From Pseudomonadota bacterium (GTDB taxonomy: Bacteria; Pseudomonadota; Alphaproteobacteria; Acetobacterales; Acetobacteraceae): 8,105 bases of DNA. The position numbers and the translations under genes were made by a program. The notes under the pieces are model-generated. The model was given only the letters and a program-made list of their open reading frames with translations, searched no databases and was not told where the DNA came from. The stretch is taken from positions 1 through 8,105 of the forward strand of contig JAKAQU010000122.1 in assembly GCA_021819535.1 (NCBI GenBank). The letters are read 5' to 3'. How positions within the stretch are numbered: position 1 is the stretch's first letter; each line of letters begins with the position of its first letter. Shown piece after piece: positions 1 through 6,229 of this stretch.

Positions 1-1527
1 TCCTTGCAGGGAGGTGAAAAAGCCACCTCTCTCGCCGCGCCCATCGCGGCGTGGACGAAGAAGACGGTTGCACAGCATCGGCACCAAGGTCAGCGAGACA
101 AAGGCAGATATGACGATCGTCACCGCGAGTGTGATGGCGAATTCATGAAACAGGCGGCCGACGACATCGCCCATGAAAAGCAGCGGGATCAGAACCGCGA
201 TCAGCGAAACAGTGAGAGAGAGAATGGTGAAAGCGATCTGCTGTGATCCCCTGATCGCCGCGGCAAGCGGCGCCTCTCCTGCCTCGATGAAGCGGGAGAC
301 GTTCTCGATCATGACAATCGCATCATCGACGACGAAGCCAGTCGCGATGGTGAGCGACATCAAGGATAGATTATCGAGGCTGAATCCCAAGAGATACATG
401 ACCCCCAATGTTCCGACCAGAGAGAGCGGCACGGCAAGGCTTGGGATGATGGTCGCGGCAGTGTTTTGCAAAAAGAAATAAATCACCAGGACGACGAGCA
501 CGACCGCGAGGCCGAGCTCGACCTCGACATCGCGGACGGACGCGCGAATGCTCGTCGTGCGGTCGGCGAGAATGGCGATGTCGATCGCCGCCGGCATGGT
601 CGCTTTGAGGTCAGGCAGCAAGGCTTTGATGCGGTTGACGACGGCGATGACATTGGCGCCGGGCTGGCGTTGAATGTTGAGGACGATCGCCGGCTCGCGG
701 TTCATCCAGGCAGCGAGCTTGTCGTTTTCAGCGCCGTCGATGACGGTCGCGATATCGGAAAGATAGACTGGCGCACCGGCGCGATAGGCGATCACGGCAT
801 CGCGATATTGCTTGGCGGAGGTGAGCTGGTCATTGGCGTTGATGGTGCTCGCGCGCGCCGAACCATCGAAGCCGCCCTTGGCGAGGTTGATATTGATATT
901 GGTGATGGTGGTGCGGAGATCGTCGATGTTGAGCCCAAAGCCCGCCATCGCCACCGGGTTGATTTGAACGCGCACCGCCGGGCGATGGCCACCGCCGATG
1001 GTCACGAGACCAACCCCCGAGACTTCCGAAAGCTTTTGCGCCAATCGGGTTTCGGCAAGATCTTCGAGTTTGATCAACGGCAGGGTTTTCGAGGTCAGCG
1101 CCAGAGTGAGTATCGGCGCATCAGCCGGATTGACCTTGGCATAGACGGGTGGCACCGGCAGATTAGCCGGCAGAAGATTGTTCGCGGCATTGATCGCCGC
1201 TTGCACCTCCTCTTCGGCAACGTCGAGACCGACCGAAAGGTTGAACTGGAGGGTGATCATCGAGGCGCCGGCAGAATTCACCGAAAGCATCTGGTTCAAT
1301 CCCGGCATCTGGCCAAGCTGCTCCTCAAGCGGCGCAGTCACGGCGGTGGTCATCACCTCTGGGCTCGCCCCGGGATAGAAGGTCTGCACCTGAATGGTCG
1401 GGTAATCGACTTCAGGCAAGGCAGAGACAGGAAGAAAGCCGAACGCGACCAATCCCGCGAGCATGATCGCGATCATCAAAAGCGTGGTGGCGACCGGCCG
1501 CTGAATGAAGAGGCGCGAGAAATTCAT
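1..1527 (-). CDS. mdtB: RND multidrug efflux pump inner-membrane subunit, MdtB/MdtC-like (partial, C-terminal half missing)
   Basis: This is the proton-driven inner-membrane transporter of a tripartite drug efflux pump. It would take substrate from the periplasm or outer leaflet and pass it through the fusion protein to an outer-membrane channel. The reading frame is open from ATG at 1527 to the left edge, giving 509 residues of an expected 1,030 or so. The N-terminus carries the MdtB/C-like pattern RPVATTLLM, then SALPEVDYPTIQV and YPGASPEVMTTAVTAPLE. TM1 is at about residues 13-31, followed by the periplasmic porter region. TM2 is near 338-356, TM5 near 433-452 and TM6 near 464-483. TM4 contains FVVDDAIVMIENV with the proton-relay aspartates D401 and D402, equivalent to AcrB D407/D408. 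It starts 15 bases after the fusion-protein stop, so the two are one operon. No strong Shine-Dalgarno is visible. The class is firm. The choice of MdtB over MdtC or another HAE1 pump rests on remembered sequence similarity. Confidence 0.93.
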   Translation of the reverse strand, partial: MNFSRLFIQRPVATTLLMIAIMLAGLVAFGFLPVSALPEVDYPTIQVQTFYPGASPEVMTTAVTAPLEEQLGQMPGLNQMLSVNSAGASMITLQFNLSVGLDVAEEEVQAAINAANNLLPANLPVPPVYAKVNPADAPILTLALTSKTLPLIKLEDLAETRLAQKLSEVSGVGLVTIGGGHRPAVRVQINPVAMAGFGLNIDDLRTTITNININLAKGGFDGSARASTINANDQLTSAKQYRDAVIAYRAGAPVYLSDIATVIDGAENDKLAAWMNREPAIVLNIQRQPGANVIAVVNRIKALLPDLKATMPAAIDIAILADRTTSIRASVRDVEVELGLAVVLVVLVIYFFLQNTAATIIPSLAVPLSLVGTLGVMYLLGFSLDNLSLMSLTIATGFVVDDAIVMIENVSRFIEAGEAPLAAAIRGSQQIAFTILSLTVSLIAVLIPLLFMGDVVGRLFHEFAITLAVTIVISAFVSLTLVPMLCNRLLRPRRDGRGERGGFFTSLQG

Positions 1528-1542
1528 CGCTATCGTCTGACG

Positions 1543-2847
1543 TCAATGCGTGGGCGTTACCGCAGGCGGCGCGATGATCGTGACCTTGCTGCCATCGCGC
1601 AGCCGGTCGGCACCGTCCACCACCACGTGTTCGCCCGGTTTCAAGCCCGAGGTGATCACCGTCTCTTCCTTGTTGCGCGCCCCCGTGGTGACGGGGCGGA
1701 CGGCAACGGTATGGTCCGGGTTGATGACATAGACATAATTCCCCGGCACACCGGTAAGCACGGCGGCGTGCGGCACGATGGTCGCATTCGAGAGCGTGGT
1801 GACGACGAGATGGGCATTGACGAACTGGTTGGCGAACAGTTCCTCGTTCTTGTTGTCGAACATGGCGCGCAGATTGACCATGCCGGTCGAGGTGTTGATT
1901 TCGCTGTCGATGGCATAGACGGTACCGTCGGCGAGATGGGTGGTATCACTCCGGTCATAGGCAGCGACCTTGAGCTTGCCCTGTTTTTTCAACTCGGCAA
2001 GCACGGCGGGCACATTGTCCTCGGGGAGGGTAAAAATCACCGTGATCGGCTGCACCTGGGCGATCACGGCAACGCCCGTCGTGCTGCTCGGCTGGACGAA
2101 ATTGCCGGGATCGACGAGGCGGAGCCCGATCCGCCCGGTGATCGGCGCGACGATATGGCAGTAAACCAGATCGAGCTTGGCATTGTCGATTTCGGCCTGA
2201 TCGAGCTTCACCTTGCCTTCATATTGCTTGACCACATAAACTTGGTCCTCAAAGGTCTGGCGGGCGATCGAATCCTGGCGGTTGAGCGTGTGATAGCGCT
2301 CGAGATCCATGCGCGCCTGGCCGAGCGAGGCCTGATCGGCGGCAAGCTGGCCTTCATATTGCTCAAGCAGCACCTGATAGGGCCGCGGATCGACGAGGGC
2401 GATTTCCTGCCCCTGTTGCACGATCTCGCCCTCGTGGAACTCGACATCCATCAGATAGCCGGCGATTTGCGAGATCACGGTGACGGTATAGACCGGCGTC
2501 ACCGTGCCGAGTTCGACCAGTTCGACGGGAAAATCGCCGGCCATCGCCTCGGCCTCGCGCACCGGCTGGGCGAGCGGCACCGTGTGCGCAACATGCGGCG
2601 ACGAGCCTGGGCCGCGCCAGGGCTTGAACCACCAGCCGAGCCCGACCATGGCGAGCAGGAGAAGAAGGGCGACACCAGGCCATAGCCGCCGCTTCGCCGG
2701 CGTTTGCGGCGGGCGCGTGATCGGCTCATGCGGCGCGATTTCGGCGGCGATCCGTGCCTCGGCCCTGCCCGGCACCGCGCCGCCCTCGCCCTTCCGGTCC
2801 GGGATCACGTCCGCCGCGCGGTCGGTTTCGTTCAGATTCTGATCCAT
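1543..2847 (-). CDS. mdtA: RND efflux membrane fusion protein, MdtA-like
   Basis: This periplasmic adaptor links the RND pump to the outer-membrane channel. The protein has 434 residues. A hydrophilic, proline- and arginine-rich N-terminal tail (1-54) precedes one membrane anchor (about 56-73, LLLLLAMVGLGWWF). There is no lipobox cysteine. The biotinyl-lipoyl-like halves lie at about 117-154 and 228-262 (APITGRIGLRLVDPGN). They flank an alpha-helical hairpin (about 155-227). Next come the beta-barrel (FTLPEDNVPAV, then the FANQFVNAHLVV region) and the membrane-proximal domain, ending near GLKPGEHVVVDGADRLRDGSKV. These blocks match E. coli MdtA closely. ATG 2847 is the only sensible start, because an in-frame TGA lies 27 bases upstream (2874-2872) with no start codon between. 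No clear Shine-Dalgarno precedes it. It is the first gene of the operon with the RND gene, behind a promoter overlapping a palindromic operator. Confidence 0.95.
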   Translation of the reverse strand: MDQNLNETDRAADVIPDRKGEGGAVPGRAEARIAAEIAPHEPITRPPQTPAKRRLWPGVALLLLLAMVGLGWWFKPWRGPGSSPHVAHTVPLAQPVREAEAMAGDFPVELVELGTVTPVYTVTVISQIAGYLMDVEFHEGEIVQQGQEIALVDPRPYQVLLEQYEGQLAADQASLGQARMDLERYHTLNRQDSIARQTFEDQVYVVKQYEGKVKLDQAEIDNAKLDLVYCHIVAPITGRIGLRLVDPGNFVQPSSTTGVAVIAQVQPITVIFTLPEDNVPAVLAELKKQGKLKVAAYDRSDTTHLADGTVYAIDSEINTSTGMVNLRAMFDNKNEELFANQFVNAHLVVTTLSNATIVPHAAVLTGVPGNYVYVINPDHTVAVRPVTTGARNKEETVITSGLKPGEHVVVDGADRLRDGSKVTIIAPPAVTPTH

Positions 2848-2949
2848 GGGTAAGGGCCGTGATCTCCGCGTTCAAGCAAGGCAAGGAGCCGCTTTTAGCA
2901 TGCCCCTTGCGCAACGAGTGCCAAAGTTTTCTCCCCCCCGCAGCGCCGC

Positions 2950-2978
2950 AACTTATGACCGAACAGTTCGGTCATCAA
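2950..2978 (-). promoter_or_regulatory. Candidate promoter of the mdtA-mdtB efflux operon
   Basis: On the minus strand a -35-like TTGATG (2978-2973; 4 of 6 to TTGACA) is separated by exactly 17 bases from a -10-like TAAGTT (2955-2950; 3 of 6 to TATAAT). The -10 is weak. The spacing is ideal and a palindromic operator fills the spacer, a common repressor-controlled layout. Transcription would start near 2943. This is inferred from sequence alone. Confidence 0.45.
2955..2975. promoter_or_regulatory. Perfect palindromic operator, probably for a TetR-family repressor
   Basis: The arms ATGACCGAAC (2955-2964) and GTTCGGTCAT (2966-2975) are exact reverse complements around one central base (2965). 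Odd-length palindromes with ACCGAAC/GTTCGGT-type half-sites are typical of TetR-family operators that control efflux pumps. The site covers the -35/-10 spacer of the efflux promoter, which fits repression by blocking RNA polymerase. No TetR gene lies in the window, so the cognate regulator is unknown and could be encoded elsewhere. A MarR-type regulator is a less likely alternative. Confidence 0.7.
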
Positions 2979-3013
2979 GCCCGCCGTCCTGGCATCAATT
3001 TATGCGCCTGGGG

Positions 3014-3044
3014 TTGCTGGCGCGTCTCGCCCGTGTTTCATAAT
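3014..3044 (+). promoter_or_regulatory. Candidate promoter of the ABM-domain gene
   Basis: A -10-like CATAAT (3039-3044; 5 of 6 to TATAAT) lies 19 bases before the start codon. A possible -35 TTGCTG (3014-3019; 4 of 6) is separated from it by 19 bases, which is longer than ideal. The start would be near 3051, giving a short leader that still holds the ribosome binding site. The -10 is the more convincing half. Confidence 0.4.
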
Positions 3045-3052
3045 GTGACGTT

Positions 3053-3058
3053 GGAGGG
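3053..3058 (+). promoter_or_regulatory. Shine-Dalgarno site of the ABM-domain gene
   Basis: GGAGGG lies five bases before ATG 3064. It is among the best ribosome binding sites seen in the window and supports that start codon. Confidence 0.75.
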
Positions 3059-3063
3059 AACGG

Positions 3064-3558
3064 ATGTTCGTGGTCATTTTCGAAGTCTTGCCAGCGCCGG
3101 GACAGCAGGAGGTTTATCTCGCGCTCGCCTTGTCTCTGCGCCCGCGGCTCGATAGCATCGCGGGCTTTCGCTCGGTCGAGCGCTTCTCCGCCCTGGCGCG
3201 CCCGAACTGGCTGTTGTCACTCTCTTTTTGGGAGAGCGAGGCAGATCTCATCGCCTGGCGCGAACAGGGTGATCACAAACTGGCGCAGGCGCGCGGACGG
3301 CGCGAGATTTTCGCCGATTACCGGCTCCGTGTCGGCCGGCTCGTGCCGGCGCCGGTTGCGCGCTCGGTCGGGCTGCTGGAGGGTGAGGAAGGTGGCGACT
3401 GGCCGGCAGGCGGTGAACATTTCGAAAGCCTCTACCGCCCCGGCCATCGCGTCGGGCTCTACCCCGCGGCCCTCGCCGCATCGCAGGGTGGGCGGATGTT
3501 CGAGGTGCTGCGCGATTACGGCCCGCAGGCACGCGCCGAGGCGCCACGCCGGGATTAG
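3064..3558 (+). CDS. Antibiotic biosynthesis monooxygenase (ABM) domain protein
   Basis: This is a 164-residue soluble protein. Residues 2-93 have the pattern of an ABM/dimeric alpha-beta barrel domain. It opens with a beta-strand MFVVIFEVLP, then a helix (GQQEVYLALALSLRPRLDSIAGF). The strand WLLSLSFWES and the helix with W65 and H71 (AWREQGDHKLAQARGR) follow, and a final strand is YRLRVGRLV. Members range from cofactor-free quinol or polyketide monooxygenases to haem-degrading enzymes, and many have no known substrate, so none is assigned here. Residues 94-164 extend beyond the usual domain of about 95-100 residues. I do not recognise this tail, which contains GEHFESLYRPGHRVGLYP. There is no signal peptide or membrane segment. 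The gene is divergent from the efflux operon and shares its regulatory region, so a joint role in handling a toxic aromatic compound is possible but unproven. Confidence 0.85.
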   Translation: MFVVIFEVLPAPGQQEVYLALALSLRPRLDSIAGFRSVERFSALARPNWLLSLSFWESEADLIAWREQGDHKLAQARGRREIFADYRLRVGRLVPAPVARSVGLLEGEEGGDWPAGGEHFESLYRPGHRVGLYPAALAASQGGRMFEVLRDYGPQARAEAPRRD

Positions 3559-3579
3559 AGAGACGAGGGAAGCCGCCGT

Positions 3580-4329
3580 TCAGCCGGTCGCCCTCGCCGC
3601 CAAGCCACCGTCGAGCATTTCGACCTCATGCAGCCCGTGGAGGCGGATCACGCCCTCGCGCACCAGCGCGTGCAGCCCCCGGCTCACCGCTTCCGCCGAG
3701 AGGCCGAGATAATCGGCGATGTCGGCGCGCCGCATCGGCAGCGCCAAAATGGGCCTTTCTCCCGTCGCGACGCCTTCCTCCATCCGCGGCATCAGCATGT
3801 CGAAAAACATCAGAAGGCGCAGACGCGCTTCCCGCCGCGCGAGCATCATCTCATGGCGCTGGGTCTGGCGCAGTTCATGGCAGGCTTTGCTGAGAAACGC
3901 GATGTTGAGCGCCGGATCACGATCGAGCAATTTCTCGAGCGCTGCGATCGGAAGGCGGTAAGCGGTGACGGGGGTCACCGCCTCGGCCGTGTTGAGATAG
4001 CGGCTATTCTCGTAAAGCCCGACGAGATCGCCCGGGAACAGGAAGGCGAGAACATGGTGCTTGCCATCTTCGGTGAGGCGGTAGGTTTTCACCACCCCTT
4101 CGACGACATTGAAAATCGCCGAGATTTTTTCGTCCTCCTGCTGCAGAATGGCCCCGCGCGGGATACGAACGAGCGTCGCGATCGCCGCCAATTCCAGACG
4201 CTCGGCCGCGGTCAACAAGGGAACCCGCCCGCCCGCCGCACCGCCGCGGAGGCTCACCCCCAACACCGCGGGGCGCCGCGCCTCCTTCGCCGCGGACTTA
4301 ACATCTTTCATGAAAACGATTTTTGTCAT
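3580..4329 (-). CDS. Crp/Fnr-family transcriptional regulator, FixK/DNR-like without FNR cysteines
   Basis: This 249-residue regulator has a cyclic-nucleotide-binding-type effector fold at about 50-135, with ISAIFNVVEGVVKTYRLTEDGK and the turn FLFPGDLVGL. A dimerisation helix lies near 138-180 and a C-terminal winged helix-turn-helix at about 195-235 (MRRADIADYLGLSAEAVSRGL). E213, S216 and R217 reproduce the E-x-x-S-R recognition motif of FNR and FixK, so a TTGAT-N4-ATCAA site is expected. The N-terminal tail (1-45) has no cysteines and the only cysteine is C150, so an FNR-type iron-sulphur oxygen sensor is unlikely. The effector is unknown. ATG 4329 is the outermost possible start because an in-frame TAG lies 12 bases upstream; M7 at 4311 is an alternative. 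Neither has a Shine-Dalgarno. The gene is convergent with the ABM gene (21 bases between stops) and lies downstream of the aap operon on the same strand. Roles in oxygen, nitric oxide or redox response are inference from the family. Confidence 0.9.
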   Translation of the reverse strand: MTKIVFMKDVKSAAKEARRPAVLGVSLRGGAAGGRVPLLTAAERLELAAIATLVRIPRGAILQQEDEKISAIFNVVEGVVKTYRLTEDGKHHVLAFLFPGDLVGLYENSRYLNTAEAVTPVTAYRLPIAALEKLLDRDPALNIAFLSKACHELRQTQRHEMMLARREARLRLLMFFDMLMPRMEEGVATGERPILALPMRRADIADYLGLSAEAVSRGLHALVREGVIRLHGLHEVEMLDGGLAARATG

Positions 4330-4335
4330 GCACGA

Positions 4336-4341
4336 AAGCTA
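4336..4341 (-). promoter_or_regulatory. Possible -10 element of the Crp/Fnr gene
   Basis: TAGCTT on the minus strand matches TATAAT at 3 of 6 positions. It lies 23 bases downstream of the FNR-like box edge, one base more than the classic class II arrangement. It would place the transcription start at or next to the A of ATG 4329. The match is weak and the position is the main argument. Confidence 0.3.
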
Positions 4342-4364
4342 GGGTCCAGCCCCGGCGCCGCGCC

Positions 4365-4378
4365 ATGATCCAAATCAA
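4365..4378. promoter_or_regulatory. FNR/FixK box upstream of the Crp/Fnr gene
   Basis: On the minus strand the site reads TTGAT-TTGG-ATCAT, matching TTGAT-N4-ATCAA at 9 of 10 consensus positions. It is centred at 4371.5, about 42 bases upstream of the regulator's start codon. The recognition helix of the encoded protein is of the type that binds this sequence, so autoregulation is a natural reading. A separate FNR or FixK paralogue could equally bind here. Confidence 0.72.
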
Positions 4379-4388
4379 ATTTCGTTGG

Positions 4389-4415
4389 AAAACGCGGGGC
4401 GCGGGTGACGCGCCC
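4389..4415 (-). terminator. Possible weak terminator or attenuating hairpin after aapP
   Basis: Reading the minus strand, GGGCGCG and CGCGCCC form a perfect 7-bp GC stem with a 5-base loop (4415-4397). It starts on the base after the aapP TGA and is followed four bases later by TTTT (4392-4389). The stem is strong but the T run is short and offset, so termination may be partial. It could also act as a 3' end stabiliser for the aap message. Confidence 0.4.
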
Positions 4416-5168
4416 TCAGCCGTGATGCAGAATCTGGTCGAGGAAAACCCGCAGTCGCGCCGCGCGCGGGCGGTCAAAAATGTCTTGCGGCGGGCCACTC
4501 TCGACGATTTCCCCCTGATCCATGAACAGAACGCGGTCGGCGACACGGCGCGCGAAGCCCATCTCGTGCGTGACGCAGAGCATCGTCATACCGGTCTCGG
4601 CAAGTTCGATCATGACATCGAGCACTTCGCGCACCATCTCCGGATCGAGCGCCGAGGTCGGTTCGTCGAACAGCATGATTTTCGGCTGCATGCAAAGCGC
4701 GCGCGCAATGGCGACACGCTGCTGCTGCCCGCCGGAGAGCTGTGGCGGATATTTCCTCGCTTGCTCGGGAATGCGCACGCGCTTCAGATACTCCATGGCG
4801 CGGGCCTCGGCGTCGGCGCGGGCAAGGCCACGCACCCGGATCGGCGCCAGCGTGCAATTATCGAGAACGCTGAGATGGGGGAAGAGATTGAAGGATTGAA
4901 ACACCATGCCGACCTCGCGGCGGATCGCGGCGAGCGCCCGCGGCTCATCGGAAAGCTCGGTGTTCTCGACCAGGATGCGGCCCTTCTCATGGCGCTCCAG
5001 CCGGTTTATGCAGCGGATCATGGTCGATTTGCCCGAACCCGAGGGGCCGCAGATCACCAGCCGCTCGCCACGCGCAACCGTAAGCGAAAGCCCGCGCAGG
5101 ACATGGACTTTACCGTACCATTTATGGACATCCTCGAAGACGATGGCGGTCTCGGCGCGGTCGTTCAT
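4416..5168 (-). CDS. aapP: General L-amino-acid ABC transporter ATP-binding protein AapP
   Basis: This cytoplasmic ATPase powers uptake of polar L-amino acids with the AapQ/AapM membrane pair. At 250 residues it is the normal size for the GlnQ/AapP family. The Walker A motif is GPSGSGKST (41-49), the Q-loop glutamine is Q91 (VFQSFNLFPH), and the signature is LSGGQQQR (144-151). Walker B is IMLFDE (164-169) with catalytic E169, the D-loop is SALD, and the switch histidine is H201 (VTHEMGFA). All catalytic elements are intact. The opening (HKWYGKVHVLRG) and TLAPIRVRG are close to rhizobial AapP. Its ATG overlaps the aapM stop by four bases (ATGA) and is preceded by GAGGAG five bases upstream. 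It is the last gene of the operon, with a GC hairpin directly after its stop. Confidence 0.96.
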   Translation of the reverse strand: MNDRAETAIVFEDVHKWYGKVHVLRGLSLTVARGERLVICGPSGSGKSTMIRCINRLERHEKGRILVENTELSDEPRALAAIRREVGMVFQSFNLFPHLSVLDNCTLAPIRVRGLARADAEARAMEYLKRVRIPEQARKYPPQLSGGQQQRVAIARALCMQPKIMLFDEPTSALDPEMVREVLDVMIELAETGMTMLCVTHEMGFARRVADRVLFMDQGEIVESGPPQDIFDRPRAARLRVFLDQILHHG

Positions 5169-6229
5169 GCCGGCTCCTCGATGTTCCGATGCGGCGCGGC
5201 CAGGCGGCGCTCAAGCGTGCGGCTGATCCGCGCCATGATGAAGCAGAACGCGAAATAGATGGCGGCGAGCAGAAGATAGACCTCGTTGCCGAAGCCCTGC
5301 CAGGCCGGCTCCAGCGTCGCGGTGCGCCCGGTGGTCATCAGATCGAAGATGCCGATAATCAAAACCAGGGACGTATCCTTGAAAAATCCAATGAACGTGT
5401 TGACCAGCATGGGAATGACCTGGCGCAACGCCTGCGGCAGGATGATGAGGCGCGTCGATTGCGCGTAAGAGAGGCCGAGCGCCGCGGCGGCCTCGTATTG
5501 GCCACGCGGCAGAGCGGCGAGCCCAGCCCGCACCACCTCGGCGAGATAGGCACCGGCGAAGAGAACGAAGGCAAGTTGCGCGCGGATCAGCTTGTCGATA
5601 TCCCACGCGGGCGGCAAAAACAGAGGCAGCATCACGCTGCTCATGAACAGGAGACTGATCAGCGGCACGCCGCGAATGAGTTCGACATAGGCAACCGCGA
5701 GCAGGCGGATCACCGGCAACCCCTCGGCGCGGCGCGCGAGTGCCACCAGAATGGCGAGCGGAAAAGCCGCGGCGAGACCGAGGGTCGCGAGAATTAGGGT
5801 GATCGGCAGACCACCCCATTGATCCTCGGCAACGAAGGCGAGGCCAAGCACCCCACCCCACATCAAAACCCCGATCAAGGCGAACGCGACGACCCAGACC
5901 AAGAGGAGTGAGGGGCGCCACCAACGCGGGGCAAGCGAAAGCCCAAACAGGACGACGAAGCAGAGGATCACGAGCGCCGGGCGCCATTGTTCGTCGTAGG
6001 GATAGAAGCCGAACAGGATGAAGCGGAACTTCTCCTTGATGACCGGCCAGCAGGCGCCATGGCCGAGGGCTGCGCGACAGAGATCGGTATTCGGGGCGTG
6101 AGAGGCGTTCTCAGGCAGTGTCCAGACCGCATGCCATATTGCCCAGGAGAAAAAATGCCAGGCGACATCGGCAAGGATCAAGACGAGTGCCAGCGTCACC
6201 AGCGGCGAGACGAGGCGGCGCGCGTTCAT
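5165..6229 (-). CDS. aapM: General L-amino-acid ABC transporter permease AapM
   Basis: This is one of two inner-membrane permease subunits of the Aap uptake system. It has 354 residues. Hydrophobic segments occur near 10-30, 84-100, 107-132, 141-165, 177-205, 217-236, 273-297 and 316-334. The first part (1-130) is an N-terminal extension typical of AapM-type permeases compared with HisM/GlnP, with WPVIKEKFRFILFGFYP before the core. The core BPD-type domain starts near 140. The EAA loop that docks the ATPase is QYEAAAALGLSYAQSTRLIILPQA (E246, G252, L264-P265). The KDTSLVLIIGIFDL segment (284-296) is conserved in polar amino-acid permeases. The ATGA overlap with aapQ upstream and with aapP downstream points to translational coupling. 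No strong Shine-Dalgarno precedes its start. Confidence 0.95.
   Translation of the reverse strand: MNARRLVSPLVTLALVLILADVAWHFFSWAIWHAVWTLPENASHAPNTDLCRAALGHGACWPVIKEKFRFILFGFYPYDEQWRPALVILCFVVLFGLSLAPRWWRPSLLLVWVVAFALIGVLMWGGVLGLAFVAEDQWGGLPITLILATLGLAAAFPLAILVALARRAEGLPVIRLLAVAYVELIRGVPLISLLFMSSVMLPLFLPPAWDIDKLIRAQLAFVLFAGAYLAEVVRAGLAALPRGQYEAAAALGLSYAQSTRLIILPQALRQVIPMLVNTFIGFFKDTSLVLIIGIFDLMTTGRTATLEPAWQGFGNEVYLLLAAIYFAFCFIMARISRTLERRLAAPHRNIEEPA
5169..5179 (-). promoter_or_regulatory. Shine-Dalgarno site of aapP inside the end of aapM
   Basis: GAGGAG (5179-5174) lies five bases before ATG 5168, within the last codons of aapM. It supports the overlapping start and gives aapP its own ribosome entry as well as coupling. 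Confidence 0.65.

Larger units (their letters stand above)
2848..3063. other. Divergent intergenic regulatory region
   Basis: These 216 bases separate the divergently transcribed efflux operon and ABM-domain gene. They hold a perfect 10-1-10 palindrome (2955-2975), a candidate minus-strand promoter across it, a candidate plus-strand promoter near 3014-3044 and the ribosome binding site of the rightward gene. The stretch between the predicted efflux transcription start (about 2943) and the mdtA-like start codon is a leader of roughly 95 bases. It has a run of seven C on the plus strand (2933-2939), and no real gene was recognised in it. Confidence 0.7.

Noticed and set aside
1072..1079. TTGATCAA palindrome within the RND gene
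   Set aside because: It lacks the four-base spacer of an FNR/FixK box and lies deep inside a coding region.
466..2685. A 739-codon open frame on the plus strand opposite the efflux genes
   Set aside because: Its product is dominated by D, R, H and G with no domain-like pattern. It runs antisense to two well-recognised genes and is explained by GC-rich codon bias keeping the opposite frame open.
2881..2910. Inverted repeat GCAAGG/CCTTGC in the efflux leader
   Set aside because: Six-base arms separated by 18 bases are expected by chance, and the hairpin would be weak with no T run.
2726..2914. Possible short leader ORF upstream of and overlapping the mdtA-like start
   Set aside because: Out of frame with the fusion protein, no good ribosome binding site, and most of its length overlaps the real gene as an arginine/glycine-rich shadow.
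3628..4368. A 246-codon plus-strand open frame opposite the Crp/Fnr gene
   Set aside because: It is a shadow of the regulator on the other strand, rich in R, H, A and E, with no family resemblance.
4323..5258. A 311-codon plus-strand open frame opposite aapP
   Set aside because: It is antisense to an intact ATPase with every catalytic motif, and its own translation has no recognisable fold.
5189..5797. A 202-codon plus-strand open frame opposite aapM
   Set aside because: It is a charged, low-complexity product antisense to a well-supported membrane protein.
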